A DNA stretch of 64,000 nucleotides from Robiginitalea myxolifaciens (GCF_900115205.1 NZ_FOYQ01000001.1:1205240-1269239), one strand, 5' to 3'; shown: positions 35,897-45,534, numbered from the stretch's first letter. Made by a program: numbers and translations. Notes: a model not told the origin generated them from the letters alone.

Positions 35897-35930
35897 CCGT
35901 TAAAACGGCAACCCCAACCAACCGTTGGGG
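35897..35930 (-). promoter_or_regulatory. Twin hairpins between atpE and atpF
   Basis: CCGTTAAAACGG (35897-35908) and CCCCAAC-CAACC-GTTGGGG (35912-35930) stand next to each other in the only sizeable gap within the F0F1 genes. No clean T run follows, so they more likely act on mRNA processing or stability than as a full terminator. Confidence 0.45.
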
Positions 35931-35952
35931 CTGACGTCTTTTTCGTAGTGAA

Positions 35953-36147
<195 letters not shown>

Positions 36148-36188
36148 CTATATATTAAAAATTAAACAATCCTAATTCAAAAATCCGA

Positions 36189-37325
36189 TTACGAATGGGC
36201 CAATTCGGCTTCATCGTGATCGTGGTCATGCTCGTGCTCTTCTGAGGCAAAGCCAAAGTAAAGCGCCGCCAGCATTGTAAATATGTACGCTTGTAACAAG
36301 GCCACCAGGACCTCGATCAGTGAAATGGCGAAACTAAGTCCAAATGACAAAGGTCCCCCTATCCAACTCTTAAATATGAATATCAATCCGATAAGGCTCA
36401 TCAGTACCACGTGACCTGCAGTCATGTTTGCATAAAGACGAATCAGTAGGGCAAACGGCTTGATAAAGATCCCGAGGATTTCAATCGGGACCAGAATAAT
36501 ATAGATGATGGCTTTCCCATACCAGGGCATTCCATCTCCTAAGGGATCAAAAATGTGTTTCCAGTAATCCTTCGTTCCTGTAAAATTGGTCAGGAGGAAA
36601 ACCAGGATAGCCAGGGCTGTGGTAACTGCAATATTTCCAGTTACGTTAACCCCCAGCGGGGTAAGTCCAAACATATTCAGGAACCAGATAAAGAAGAATA
36701 CCGTAAGCAGGAATGGCATGTACCGCTTGTATTTCTTCTCGCCGATGTTTGCAATGGCGATATCGTCCCGGACATATAATACGATAGGCTCAAACAAGCG
36801 TCCCAGACCTTTAGGAATGGCGCCATGTTTTGCATAACTGCGGGCCAGGCTTCCGAACAACCACAGAAGCAGGAGTCCGGTAATAATCATCATAAAGACA
36901 CTTTTGGTAATCGACAAATCCAAAGGCTTGGCATTTGTCGGATGGTGTGCCTCATCATAAGTAAGATCCCCGGCGGCATTCGTCTTGTAGATTTTCGCGT
37001 GGTGCAGTACGTAATAATTGCCGTCTACTTCGGCAACTGTCTCGCCGTGGTGGAATTTAGAAGAAGAAAACACTTTTAATCCGTCGTCCCAAAGAATAAC
37101 CGGAAGCGGAAATCCAACGTGGACTTTCTCGCCAGCATCATTGGTGTAGGAATACAAGTTGAAGTCGTGAGAATCCTGAAGGTGGTGCTCAATATAGGCG
37201 TCTATCTCGGCCTTAATCCCTTCCTTGGTCTCCCCATTTGAAGGCTCGGCATCTTTAGCCGACAGTACAGAGGTAAAAATCAGGGCAAAAACGGCCAGAA
37301 TTCTACTCAGAAAGATCATTCGCAT
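36189..37325 (-). CDS. atpB: F0 ATP synthase subunit a, with N-terminal extension
   Basis: A 378-residue subunit, about 100 residues longer than E. coli AtpB. It starts with a signal-peptide-like segment (about 1-23, ending LSAKDA) and a polar extracytoplasmic region up to about 150, then the usual transmembrane helices. The proton half-channel arginine is in FALLIRLYANMTAGHV (about 315). The tail is His/Asp/Glu-rich (EEHEHDHDHDEAELAHS). The extension is common in Bacteroidota; its function is not known to me. Confidence 0.95.
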   Translation of the reverse strand: MRMIFLSRILAVFALIFTSVLSAKDAEPSNGETKEGIKAEIDAYIEHHLQDSHDFNLYSYTNDAGEKVHVGFPLPVILWDDGLKVFSSSKFHHGETVAEVDGNYYVLHHAKIYKTNAAGDLTYDEAHHPTNAKPLDLSITKSVFMMIITGLLLLWLFGSLARSYAKHGAIPKGLGRLFEPIVLYVRDDIAIANIGEKKYKRYMPFLLTVFFFIWFLNMFGLTPLGVNVTGNIAVTTALAILVFLLTNFTGTKDYWKHIFDPLGDGMPWYGKAIIYIILVPIEILGIFIKPFALLIRLYANMTAGHVVLMSLIGLIFIFKSWIGGPLSFGLSFAISLIEVLVALLQAYIFTMLAALYFGFASEEHEHDHDHDEAELAHS

Positions 37326-37415
37326 AGTGCTCTTTTCTTGGGGTCGCTGAAAATCGCTGCAAATGTAAGCTATTCCTCTAAAAAGAAAAAAGCAATTGGG
37401 TTTTATTTTAGGGCT

Positions 37416-37835
37416 TTAGACCGCGTTTCCGGCCTCGTCATCTTTTTCAAGCCTACGAAGCATTTGGGCTGCAAAAACGGTCTCTAAAACAAGGCTAATG
37501 CCGTAAGGAACAAAAAAGGCTGCGAACTCGCTTCCGTCCAACTGACCGTCTGCCTTGTAGGGGGGATAGAAGTACAGGAAAAAGAACAAGAATTTTAGCA
37601 AACTTCCCGCGATAAACAGAAAGCCCAGGAGATTTTTAAACCGTTGGCGCAACAAATAGAGTACGGCTACTATGCCCAGGGCCAAAGCTGCCTGGATAAG
37701 ATAAGACGGCACCAACAAATCTCCCAGCGAAGTAAGTCCGATCGATGATCGCCATGTGGTGTGTACCCAGAAAGCAATACCGAGCACCAAAATCAGGCTC
37801 AGGGTATATCTAAGGAGGAAAGGCAGGGATTTCAT
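37416..37835 (-). CDS. Four-helix membrane protein in the atp operon (AtpI-like)
   Basis: A 139-residue protein with four hydrophobic helices (about 5-25, 40-60, 68-90, 105-128). The position between atpZ and atpB is that of ATP synthase protein I, which helps assemble the c ring in other bacteria. Sequence similarity to AtpI is not obvious to me, so the role rests on position. Confidence 0.75.
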   Translation of the reverse strand: MKSLPFLLRYTLSLILVLGIAFWVHTTWRSSIGLTSLGDLLVPSYLIQAALALGIVAVLYLLRQRFKNLLGFLFIAGSLLKFLFFFLYFYPPYKADGQLDGSEFAAFFVPYGISLVLETVFAAQMLRRLEKDDEAGNAV

Positions 37836-38099
37836 TTATGTATTGAATCGTCTCAACTGTTTGAGGACTACCCATAGCGAAATGCCAACCCCCAGTAAAA
37901 CGCAGCAAGCAGTAAATAGGCGCTTTTCGGTTTGATAATGATTATCGAGCCACATACCACCTCGTGCAGCTAAATAGATAATTACGCCCATTTCGATTCC
38001 AATACCGGAGAGCACGGCTACATTGCGCAGTGTTTTCCCCGAAGATGTGGAATCTTTTTTCGGTTGGTCTGAATCAGGAAGCTTTGACTCGTCCGGCAT
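37836..38099 (-). CDS. atpZ: AtpZ/AtpI-family protein
   Basis: An 87-residue protein: polar, Ser/Lys-rich N-terminus, then two membrane helices (about 27-48 and 61-80), the second following HYQTEKRLFTACCVLLGVGIS. It matches the small AtpZ/AtpI family of ATP synthase-associated proteins. It ends directly at the next gene (no gap) and its 5' end overlaps the bactofilin gene by 26 bases. Confidence 0.85.
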   Translation of the reverse strand: MPDESKLPDSDQPKKDSTSSGKTLRNVAVLSGIGIEMGVIIYLAARGGMWLDNHYQTEKRLFTACCVLLGVGISLWVVLKQLRRFNT

Positions 38100-38517
38100 C
38101 GGTGTTGCGTACCTGCTCAGATTTTATTCCCATGTTGGAAGGGGCAGCCGGAGCTCCTTTACCCTTCATGCTACAGGAGGCATTGAATGTCGCTCCTGGC
38201 TCTACGGCCAGCTTGCTCACCTGCACTGTTCCTTCAATAACGGCAGAGCTTTTCAGGGTAAGCAAATCGGAAACCAGTAATTCCCCATTAAAATTGCCCT
38301 CGATGTCTGCGTTTACACATTCTACTTTTCCATGGATGTAGCCATCCTTTCCGATGACGACTTTTCCCGAAGTTTTTACATTGCCGTCCAACTTCCCGTC
38401 GATGCGGAAGTCCGCCTCTGAAATAATGTCGCCCTTGATTTTCGTATTCTTCTCAATACGATTTGGTTGCCCGCCGATCTCGCTCATAGCTCTAGGTTTT
38501 TTGTTGTCTGAAAACAT
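38074..38517 (-). CDS. Bactofilin (polymer-forming cytoskeletal protein)
   Basis: A 147-residue protein with the DUF583 beta-helix core (IEKNTKIKGDIISEADFRIDGKLDGNVKTSGKVVIGKDGYIHGKVECVNADIEGNFNGELLVSDLLTLK, about 22-95). Short polar ends, no transmembrane part. Bactofilins polymerise without nucleotide and place cell-wall and envelope machinery. It follows sprE by 5 bases. Confidence 0.92.
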   Translation of the reverse strand: MFSDNKKPRAMSEIGGQPNRIEKNTKIKGDIISEADFRIDGKLDGNVKTSGKVVIGKDGYIHGKVECVNADIEGNFNGELLVSDLLTLKSSAVIEGTVQVSKLAVEPGATFNASCSMKGKGAPAAPSNMGIKSEQVRNTDAGRVKAS

Positions 38518-38522
38518 TCTCG

Positions 38523-41075
38523 TTATGGTTTTGGGGTTTGAACCTGCCGCAGATAATCCTGCAGGTTCTTGTGGATTTGCACCACTTTATAGTTGGAAGA
38601 TAAAATTACAAAATTCTCATTATCAATCCGGTAATCTTTGTTCTTTTTTATAAGCTCTGCGAAGCCCAGAGCGAAGTCCTTGGAGCGGAAGCCATGGACT
38701 ACCACAAACTGGTCTTCCAGGTTATAAATGTCCTTGGAAACAGCATTCTTATAGTTCAGGTCTTTAACGACTTCCTCGAGCCGTTCGCGTAGCTTCTGAG
38801 CAGTTTCGTCATCGGCGCGTTTAAAGGGGAAAACGACCTTCCAGTTTGCCGTTCCCGGAGCGCTGAGTGCCGGGGTGAGTTCCAGGGCTTCCATTTGTGG
38901 TATCTGATCGCTTACAATCTGTTGCGCCTCTTTCCCTTCGTCGGTATTCGGGTAATTCAAAGCGAGGTAATTCAGGGCCTCCTTGAATTCCTGCAATCCC
39001 TGAAGCCTGCCGATGGCATTGGCCTTGAGCAATTCCAACTTTGGCACAATAGGATCCCCGGTAAATTGGGTTATGCTCTCCTCGGATCCCGTAATCACTT
39101 GCAAGTACTGCTGGTCCCTGTAGGCCTTATACAGATCCGCATAGCGGCGGTCGGGACTGTTTTCGAGGGCGTCTAACTGAATATCGGGATTGGTGAGGAT
39201 GGCTGCATATCGGGAGCCCGGATGATTTCTGATAATGTCTTCGCGCATGTCGGCGGCCAGCGGACTCTCCAGTTCCTCGTAGATTTTGAGCAAATTGTAC
39301 TTCGAGGGCAGGATCAGGCGTTCCTGAGGATCTCGTTGCAGGACCAGTTCCAATTTCCCTCCGGCAAGGAATAACTCCTTGAATTTCTCTTTGTAAATGA
39401 TCCCCAGTTGATAGTTGGCAAAATTGCGCTCCTGGCGCAGACTGTCTGCCACAAGCGGGTCTTCCGGGATCTGACTCACGTAATACTCCACCGAATAACG
39501 CTGCTCATCCTGCACTACCTCGCTGCCTGTGGCTGCCGCATCGGTACCTGCCACAGCTTCGTCGGGGATGGTTCGGGCTTTATTACTCCAACGCCAGTTG
39601 TCTTCCAGCTGCCGTTCCCCCCATTGGTTGCGGAAGGCGGTTTTACCATATCCCAGGCTGGTGATATTGTAGAAGTAGAATTTCCCCTTGTTTTGTTTGC
39701 CCCCGCTCGATTGGGCAAAGGCCTCAAAGCCGGCACTGGCGCGACGCTCCTTCTTTTCCGCCTCTGCGGCATCGAAAGCTTTTAAAGAATCTACATATTG
39801 CTCAAAATAAGCCGTTCGATTCTCCGGACTCATTTCATAAAGTCGGAGTACGCTGTCGGTATACTGGACGATTTCCTCATATTTGATCACGTCGTCCAGG
39901 TTCTCCCGTTTTTTGGTGATGGCCCGAAACTTACGGGTATTTTCATCGAGGTTCAGTAAGACGCTGTCGTAATAGGCTCCCGCATTGCGGTAACTGTTTT
40001 CGTCGAAATAATAATCGGCCAGGTCATTGTAGTTCAAGGCGTTGATAACCCGGTCTTGCTGGGTAGCCCGAAGGCTTTTATCGTAGGAAGCCAGAGAAAG
40101 GCTGTCTCGGTCGGTATCGGCATAAAACAGGGCGCGCTGCCGGTGGATCTTATCCAAAAACGGACGATTCTCCCGGTTTTCGACCAGTTCCTCCAGGTAT
40201 TCTTCCACAAAATCCCGGTTCTCCGGGTTGATTTCAATATTATCGATCTTCTTTAAGTGGGCATTTACCAGATACACCCGGGGTATTCTCCGGTTCATCT
40301 CAATGATGCGGTCAAAGACGAGGTTGGCGCTATCCTTGTGGTCCAGGGAATTGTAGAGTTGGCCGATAATGAAGAGGTAACGGGCCTTTTCCTCTTTTTT
40401 CCGGGCATAAGCAGCTGCGGTTTTAAGCTCACGCAGGGCAGAATCCGGGGCATTCAGGTCCAGAAATGCCTGCCCCATTATGGCGCGGGCATCGGCGTAA
40501 TCCTGATCCTCGACTTCTTCGAAATAGAAAAGTCGCCTCAAATTTTTGATGGCCAGTTCCGGATACCCCAGGCGGATATTGGTTTTCTCCCGCCAGATAG
40601 TTGCTTCATTGAGCTTATCGCTATCGGGGTATTTCCTCAGGATGTAGTTAAAGGCTTCAATTGCTGGGATGTAGCGCTCATCGAAATAACGCGCTTTGCC
40701 CAACAGGAGAAAGGCTTCATCGGTCTGCGGGTTGCGCTCCCGATCCTCGATTTCCATGCTGTGCTTCTGGATGGCCTTGGTGGCCTTTTCCTCTGCTTTT
40801 AAAAAGTTGGGGTTGTTGTCCTCGGAATCCAGCTTTACCTGGCCGCTGACCTGTAACCGCTCCACGGGTAGGATTTCCCAGTAGTTATCGCGATAATCCT
40901 GTCGGAGTTGTTCCCGCCCGGCTTCAAAGGCGAGCTCCCCGTTATAAAGGACATTATACTTGGTGGTAAGGGCATGCCAGTTGCGGTTTACGAAGGCATC
41001 TTTCTTCGTAGAACAACTCGCAAAAAATAATGCCCCGATAAGCAGGCAAGCCCCAATAGCCCTTAAATAATTCAA
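38523..41075 (-). CDS. sprE: Type IX secretion system periplasmic lipoprotein SprE/PorW
   Basis: An 850-residue lipoprotein (lipobox FASC at about 18-21) of TPR-like helical repeats. The characteristic start STKKDAFVNRNWHALTTKYNVLYNGELAFEAGREQL matches SprE of F. johnsoniae and PorW of Porphyromonas, which connect the T9SS motor and translocon. A central D/E/R-rich linker region and a C-terminal VFPFKRADDETAQKLRERLEEVVKDLNYKNAVSK domain follow. It stands first in a minus-strand run that continues into bactofilin and the ATP synthase genes. Confidence 0.9.
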   Translation of the reverse strand: MNYLRAIGACLLIGALFFASCSTKKDAFVNRNWHALTTKYNVLYNGELAFEAGREQLRQDYRDNYWEILPVERLQVSGQVKLDSEDNNPNFLKAEEKATKAIQKHSMEIEDRERNPQTDEAFLLLGKARYFDERYIPAIEAFNYILRKYPDSDKLNEATIWREKTNIRLGYPELAIKNLRRLFYFEEVEDQDYADARAIMGQAFLDLNAPDSALRELKTAAAYARKKEEKARYLFIIGQLYNSLDHKDSANLVFDRIIEMNRRIPRVYLVNAHLKKIDNIEINPENRDFVEEYLEELVENRENRPFLDKIHRQRALFYADTDRDSLSLASYDKSLRATQQDRVINALNYNDLADYYFDENSYRNAGAYYDSVLLNLDENTRKFRAITKKRENLDDVIKYEEIVQYTDSVLRLYEMSPENRTAYFEQYVDSLKAFDAAEAEKKERRASAGFEAFAQSSGGKQNKGKFYFYNITSLGYGKTAFRNQWGERQLEDNWRWSNKARTIPDEAVAGTDAAATGSEVVQDEQRYSVEYYVSQIPEDPLVADSLRQERNFANYQLGIIYKEKFKELFLAGGKLELVLQRDPQERLILPSKYNLLKIYEELESPLAADMREDIIRNHPGSRYAAILTNPDIQLDALENSPDRRYADLYKAYRDQQYLQVITGSEESITQFTGDPIVPKLELLKANAIGRLQGLQEFKEALNYLALNYPNTDEGKEAQQIVSDQIPQMEALELTPALSAPGTANWKVVFPFKRADDETAQKLRERLEEVVKDLNYKNAVSKDIYNLEDQFVVVHGFRSKDFALGFAELIKKNKDYRIDNENFVILSSNYKVVQIHKNLQDYLRQVQTPKP

Positions 41076-41173
41076 GATTCCCTCAAGTTCGTTTGATACC
41101 TTAACTTGAATTCCCGGGATTTAGTATGCTTTTTAACGGATAAATTCCGCAGGTACGGACGATTCCAGGGCCT

Positions 41174-41881
41174 TTATAGCGCTACGGACTTGTCAAAGAA
41201 TTGCTCCAGTTCTTTCAGGGTTTCCGGAGTGGTTTGAATATCCCGGACAATTTTCCCCTTCTCAAGAACCACAATTCGTTCGCAAACCTCAGTAACGTGC
41301 ATCAGGTCGTGGCTGGAAACCAGCACAGTAACTTCTCGATTAGCCGCCAATTCCTTGATGATTTTCTTCAGGCGGATTTGGGTGGTAGGATCCAGGTTGG
41401 CAAAAGGCTCATCGAGGATGACTACCTTGGGATTTCCGATAAAGGACGCCACAATACCAACTTTCTTCTGGTTCCCCTTGGATAAATCGCGTAAATACTT
41501 GCGCTGGCCGAGGATTTCCCCATGGAAAAAGTCTTCAAAGCCGGAAAGCAGTGCATTGACATCGGCCTTGGATGCACCGCGCAGCTCCCCGATAAAGTAG
41601 AAGTACTCCTCTGGCGTCAGGTATCCGATCAGAAAACTCTCATCGATAAAGGCGGAGGTGAAGGGTTTCCACCCCTCACTTTGCTGAACTACAATATCTT
41701 GGTTTCGGATCTCCCCGGTACTTGGTTTGATCAGGTCCAGCAAGAGACTGAAAAGCGTGGTTTTCCCGGCGCCGTTGTTCCCCACCAGCCCAAAACTCTG
41801 GCCTTGCGGGATTTCCAGTGACTCAATATCCAATACGGTTTGCTTCCCGTAAACTTTGCTTAAAGTAGCTACTTGTATCAT
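41174..41881 (-). CDS. ABC transporter ATP-binding protein
   Basis: A 235-residue ABC ATPase. Walker A GNNGAGKTTLF (about 34-44), signature DLSKGNQKKVG (about 134-144), Walker B VVILDEPFANLDP (about 153-165), switch His in VSSHDLMHV (about 195). It starts 11 bases after the DUF5687 permease stop, and together they form a two-component exporter of unknown substrate. Confidence 0.93.
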   Translation of the reverse strand: MIQVATLSKVYGKQTVLDIESLEIPQGQSFGLVGNNGAGKTTLFSLLLDLIKPSTGEIRNQDIVVQQSEGWKPFTSAFIDESFLIGYLTPEEYFYFIGELRGASKADVNALLSGFEDFFHGEILGQRKYLRDLSKGNQKKVGIVASFIGNPKVVILDEPFANLDPTTQIRLKKIIKELAANREVTVLVSSHDLMHVTEVCERIVVLEKGKIVRDIQTTPETLKELEQFFDKSVAL

Positions 41882-41892
41882 TGTACTTTAGT

Positions 41893-43365
41893 TTATTTTC
41901 CCTGCTTGTACGCCAGCAGTGTTTTGTATTTTTCTTTCTTATAAATTTTTTCGATCAGGCGGAATACCCGATCCTTGAAGGCAAATCCGATCACCCCGCA
42001 AAGGGCGACAGCTATAAAGCCTGCGGTCTCGTTCCAAATAAGACTACCTACCCAAAAAACCACTAAGGGCAAAAGGAGTTTCGGAATGGTCAACAGCAGG
42101 GTTTTGGCATTGAAGGCCTGCTTATCCCCAAACGCTTTTTTATTGGTGGTCAGGTCTATGGGGGTCTTAATATAGGCCCCGCCCCAGAGTACCAGATGGG
42201 AGTTCACCCCGATATTATAAATGGCGCCAACCACAACTGCCAGATAGGCCTTCCACCCGAAATAGAGGTAAAATGCAGCCAGGATGGTACTGATCGCCGT
42301 GGCAATTACTATAAGCCACCATTTGGAATTCAAGTATTCCCGGTATTTGATATTCTGGCTCATCATCAGCGGATAGTAGGCGCTGTCCCAACTCGGCACA
42401 TACTGCCCAAAGGTGAACAGGAAACCACCGGAAACGAATATCCCGGCAAAAATCTGCCAGACCGGCCCCTTGTATACCTCCATGGCGCCGGTTAAGAAGA
42501 GCATCCCGTAGAATAGGAATAAGAAACTAACCAGTACCGTGGTTTTAGAGCGTTTGTTTCGCTTGATAAGCTTGATATCGTTTTTCAGGAAGGTTCCCAG
42601 GTTGCCAAAGCGGTTGAGCCAGGCGTAATCTTCTGTTTTCCCCTCGGCAGTCTTAACTGCCAGGCCGCCGTCCAGATACATCTTCCCTTTGAAATAGTGG
42701 AAGGCTGCCCATGCGGCGACTACGAGCAGCACCCAAGGTATAATGGCTGTAAGCGGTATATCGTAGAAGAGGTCAAAAATCGGTGCGGTGTAAACCGTAA
42801 TGTCGAACCAGCCATAGTACTGGGCTACCGCCAATAGGGTAACTACTACAACAACCGGGTAAAAAATGCGGTCGACATTGTTTATCAGTACGTTGAGGAA
42901 ATTATTCAGGTAAAACAGGGCAAACATGGCCAGATGCCAGCCCAATACCTGTACCGGTGGATAATCCTGGGTGATCAGGACAATGGAAAAAGGCACGAAG
43001 AAAAAGGCGTGCGAAATGTTGAAAAATGAAAACAGGGTTTTGCCCAGGGCAAAGCGCACCACTACTCCTTTGCGAATAGGCAGGTAAAGCAGCGGTCGAA
43101 TATTCATTACCGGCATTTTCTGGAGCATGTACCGTAAGTACAAATCCATAACCAGGTAATAGATCATAAATCGGTTAACCACGCGAAGGGGGTCCCCCAA
43201 TTCTGCTTTCTCAATAATGAAGTAGGCGCCAACCCCCATGGCCAGAAAGACGGCTATGAAGTAGAGGGCTCCAAGCGCCATCAGAATTTTGAACCAAATT
43301 TCGGTTTTAAACGAGGCAGAGCGCACAAAGGATAACCACTGCAGGCGGATAAAATGTCGGAACAT
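41893..43365 (-). CDS. DUF5687 ABC transporter permease
   Basis: A 490-residue membrane protein with about 10-12 helices. The N-terminus FIRLQWLSFVRSASFKTEIWFKILMALGALYFI and FDITVYTAPIFDLFYDIPLTAIIPWVLL segments fit DUF5687, a Bacteroidota permease family paired with an ABC ATPase. A charged cytoplasmic loop separates the two halves (about 215-265). The substrate is unknown. Confidence 0.85.
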   Translation of the reverse strand: MFRHFIRLQWLSFVRSASFKTEIWFKILMALGALYFIAVFLAMGVGAYFIIEKAELGDPLRVVNRFMIYYLVMDLYLRYMLQKMPVMNIRPLLYLPIRKGVVVRFALGKTLFSFFNISHAFFFVPFSIVLITQDYPPVQVLGWHLAMFALFYLNNFLNVLINNVDRIFYPVVVVVTLLAVAQYYGWFDITVYTAPIFDLFYDIPLTAIIPWVLLVVAAWAAFHYFKGKMYLDGGLAVKTAEGKTEDYAWLNRFGNLGTFLKNDIKLIKRNKRSKTTVLVSFLFLFYGMLFLTGAMEVYKGPVWQIFAGIFVSGGFLFTFGQYVPSWDSAYYPLMMSQNIKYREYLNSKWWLIVIATAISTILAAFYLYFGWKAYLAVVVGAIYNIGVNSHLVLWGGAYIKTPIDLTTNKKAFGDKQAFNAKTLLLTIPKLLLPLVVFWVGSLIWNETAGFIAVALCGVIGFAFKDRVFRLIEKIYKKEKYKTLLAYKQGK

Positions 43366-43507
43366 AGTTGGTCGGTGCTTAAGGAAAGGTTGTTTTCCAG
43401 GCTATTGGTAGCAAACTGCATCAAAATGTTACAGCTGAGCTAAAATTAGGGGAAACGGGCCTGCAAAAGCAAGAGGATGCTTAATTTTGCACATATTTTT
43501 TTATGCT

Positions 43508-44557
43508 ATGAGCGATTTTCATGCCTTGCGGGTTTCTCAAGTTCGCAGATTAACACCCGATGCTGTCGAAGTATCTTTCCTACTCCCAGAAGACAAAAAA
43601 GGCACTTTTGCCTTTTCGGCAGGACAGTATATAACCCTGAAGACCGAATTGGAAGGAAAGGAAGTAAGACGCGCCTATTCCCTGTGTTCTGTTCCGGGAA
43701 CGGATACCCTGAGTGTAGGAATCAAGAAAGTACCAGATGGTACATTTTCTGTTTACGCCAATGATTCCCTGCAGTCCGGGGATACCCTGGAGGTGATGCC
43801 TCCGGAGGGTCGCTTTACTTACGAGTCGGGTCAGGGGATACAAACCCTTGCCGCCTTCGCTGCGGGAAGTGGTATTACCCCGATTATGAGTATAGTTCAG
43901 CAGGCGCTCCAATCGGATCCGGATGTTCGGGTAGTGCTGGTCTACGGGAACCGAAGTACGGAAAGCGTCATGTTCCGCGAAGAACTCCAGGAATTAACCG
44001 ATTTATATTCCGATCGGTTTTTTCTTTACCATACCTACAGCCGCGACCGGGAGGATAATGCCCTCTTTGGCCGGATAGAAAACAGTACCGTAAACTACGT
44101 CCTGAAGAATAAACATGCGGATTGGGAGATCGATCGCTTTTACCTCTGCGGTCCCGAGCCGATGATTCGCGAGGTGGAATCCAGCTTGCAAAACTCAGGA
44201 GTCCCAGAATCCAAAATCCTGCATGAACTGTTTACCAGTAGCGAATCCGAAGCCGATCTTTCTGAAGTTAGCGAGGGGATGACCCGGGTTAGCGTAATCC
44301 TGGACGAACAGGAAACCACTTTGGAAATGGATGCCAAGGATCGCATCCTCGACGCCATACTGGAGGCGGGTATCGATGCCCCCTACAGCTGCCAGGGTGG
44401 AGTTTGTAGTACCTGTATTGCCAAAATCTCCGAAGGGAAGGCAACCATGGCCAAAAATCAGATCCTGACCGATTCGGAAATCGAGGAGGGGTTAGTGCTC
44501 ACCTGCCAGGCGCATCCAACCTCCCCATCTATTCGCGTAGATTACGACGACGTATAG
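43508..44557 (+). CDS. PaaE-type ferredoxin-NAD(P)H reductase
   Basis: A 349-residue electron-transfer protein with three domains. FAD domain: RRAYSLCSVPG (about 52-62, RxYS). NAD(P) domain: AAGSGITPIMSIVQQAL (about 112-128) and FYLCGPEPMIREVE (about 212-225). C-terminal plant-type [2Fe-2S] domain: PYSCQGGVCSTCIAK plus a last Cys in LTCQAHP. It matches the reductase of phenylacetyl-CoA epoxidase (PaaE) and related oxygenase reductases, but no oxygenase genes are near, so the partner is unknown. The start is ATG 43508; a TTG at 43487 adds seven non-conserved residues. Confidence 0.88.
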   Translation: MSDFHALRVSQVRRLTPDAVEVSFLLPEDKKGTFAFSAGQYITLKTELEGKEVRRAYSLCSVPGTDTLSVGIKKVPDGTFSVYANDSLQSGDTLEVMPPEGRFTYESGQGIQTLAAFAAGSGITPIMSIVQQALQSDPDVRVVLVYGNRSTESVMFREELQELTDLYSDRFFLYHTYSRDREDNALFGRIENSTVNYVLKNKHADWEIDRFYLCGPEPMIREVESSLQNSGVPESKILHELFTSSESEADLSEVSEGMTRVSVILDEQETTLEMDAKDRILDAILEAGIDAPYSCQGGVCSTCIAKISEGKATMAKNQILTDSEIEEGLVLTCQAHPTSPSIRVDYDDV

Positions 44558-44576
44558 TATTTTCTGGGGGTACAAG

Positions 44577-45368
44577 CTAACTAGCCTGGTCTTTCAGGTA
44601 GTCGTCCATGACCTTTCGGGCATAGTCTTTCCCGATCTGATAGGCCTTTTCGATTCCCGCTTTGTCCAATACGTTGATCTTCTCGAGGTTTAAGGGCTCA
44701 AAAAGCAGGTCGCTTTTTATGATCCGCTCTTTGTTGATCGCATAGAGCATCAGGCTTGTTGTGCGATTGGTCAATTGAAACGAGGAGCTTATGGCCTTCT
44801 TTTCCACGGTCTCAATTACGGAAACATTACTTCCCACCAGGAATTCAACGTGTTCTTCCAGGGGGGAGCGCGGAAAATTGTCCATAATCCCGCCGTCGGC
44901 ATATAGACCTTTACCGATCTGAACCGGGCTGAAAATCGGGGGAAGTGCCGCAGAAGCCAATAAGGCGGGGATAAGTTCCCCTTGGTGGAAGTATACGACA
45001 TCCCCATTGAGCAAATCGGTTGCTGCTACATAGAGGGGTCTGCGAAGGGATTCGAAACTGTTCTCAGGCCATTGTGCCTTAAACAAATCAAAGTAGCGGT
45101 CCGTATTGAGGAGTCCCGGTTTACTCAGGCTAAAAAAGCTGTAACGGAACAAGGGGGTATTCTTAAAAAAAGCCAGCATTTCCTTTGAGGAAGCGTCCTG
45201 GGCATACAAGGCTCCGATCAGGGCTCCCACACTACTTCCGGAAACCCAATGAGGTTGTAATTCGTACTCCTTTAATACTTCCAGGATCCCGATATGGGCC
45301 ATCCCCCGAACTCCACCCCCCGAGAGGATCAATCCGCATTGCTTTTTATCTGGCCAGTTGCCTTGCAT
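44577..45368 (-). CDS. Patatin-like phospholipase
   Basis: A 263-residue lipid acyl hydrolase. The oxyanion hole is LSGGGVRGMAHIG (about 12-24), the GxSxG nucleophile motif is VSGSSVGALIGAL (Ser about 46), and the catalytic Asp is in YADGGIMDNFP (DGG, about 165). No signal peptide, so probably cytoplasmic. I place the start at ATG 45368: the longer frame from 45416 would translate an operator palindrome (45393-45408) as RNRPDGR. The palindrome ends 24 bases before this start, which indicates repression by the nearby TetR regulator. Confidence 0.88.
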   Translation of the reverse strand: MQGNWPDKKQCGLILSGGGVRGMAHIGILEVLKEYELQPHWVSGSSVGALIGALYAQDASSKEMLAFFKNTPLFRYSFFSLSKPGLLNTDRYFDLFKAQWPENSFESLRRPLYVAATDLLNGDVVYFHQGELIPALLASAALPPIFSPVQIGKGLYADGGIMDNFPRSPLEEHVEFLVGSNVSVIETVEKKAISSSFQLTNRTTSLMLYAINKERIIKSDLLFEPLNLEKINVLDKAGIEKAYQIGKDYARKVMDDYLKDQAS

Positions 45369-45392
45369 TTTACCTTTTATCGATTCCACTAT

Positions 45393-45408
45393 CCGACCGT
45401 CTGGTCGG
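45393..45408. promoter_or_regulatory. Operator-like palindrome B1 before the patatin gene
   Basis: CCGAC-CGTCTG-GTCGG, 24 bases upstream of the patatin start codon on the minus strand. A partner (B2) begins exactly 126 bases further upstream. Confidence 0.65.
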
Positions 45409-45518
45409 TTTCGCATCAGTTCGTCGTAAAATTAATCAAGGAATTGACCTTTTGACGGAAAAAATGGAGGGCTTGGCCCTAATAATTTTACCCAGGGTTT
45501 CGACCAAAGGTTGCGGAA

Positions 45519-45534
45519 CCGACTCCACAGTCGG
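45519..45534. promoter_or_regulatory. Operator-like palindrome B2 between patatin and the AhpD-like/arsS genes
   Basis: CCGAC-TCCACA-GTCGG, with 7-base arms AACCGAC/GTCGGTT, the most perfect copy. On the minus strand it is followed after six bases by AACCTTTG, close to the -7 consensus TAnnTTTG. It also lies 142 bases upstream of the divergent gene at 45677, so it could act on both promoters. Confidence 0.65.

Noticed and set aside
43371-43376. GTCGGT half-site upstream of the DUF5687 permease gene
   Set aside because: No matching CCGAC at the required 6-base spacing, so it is a chance half-site.
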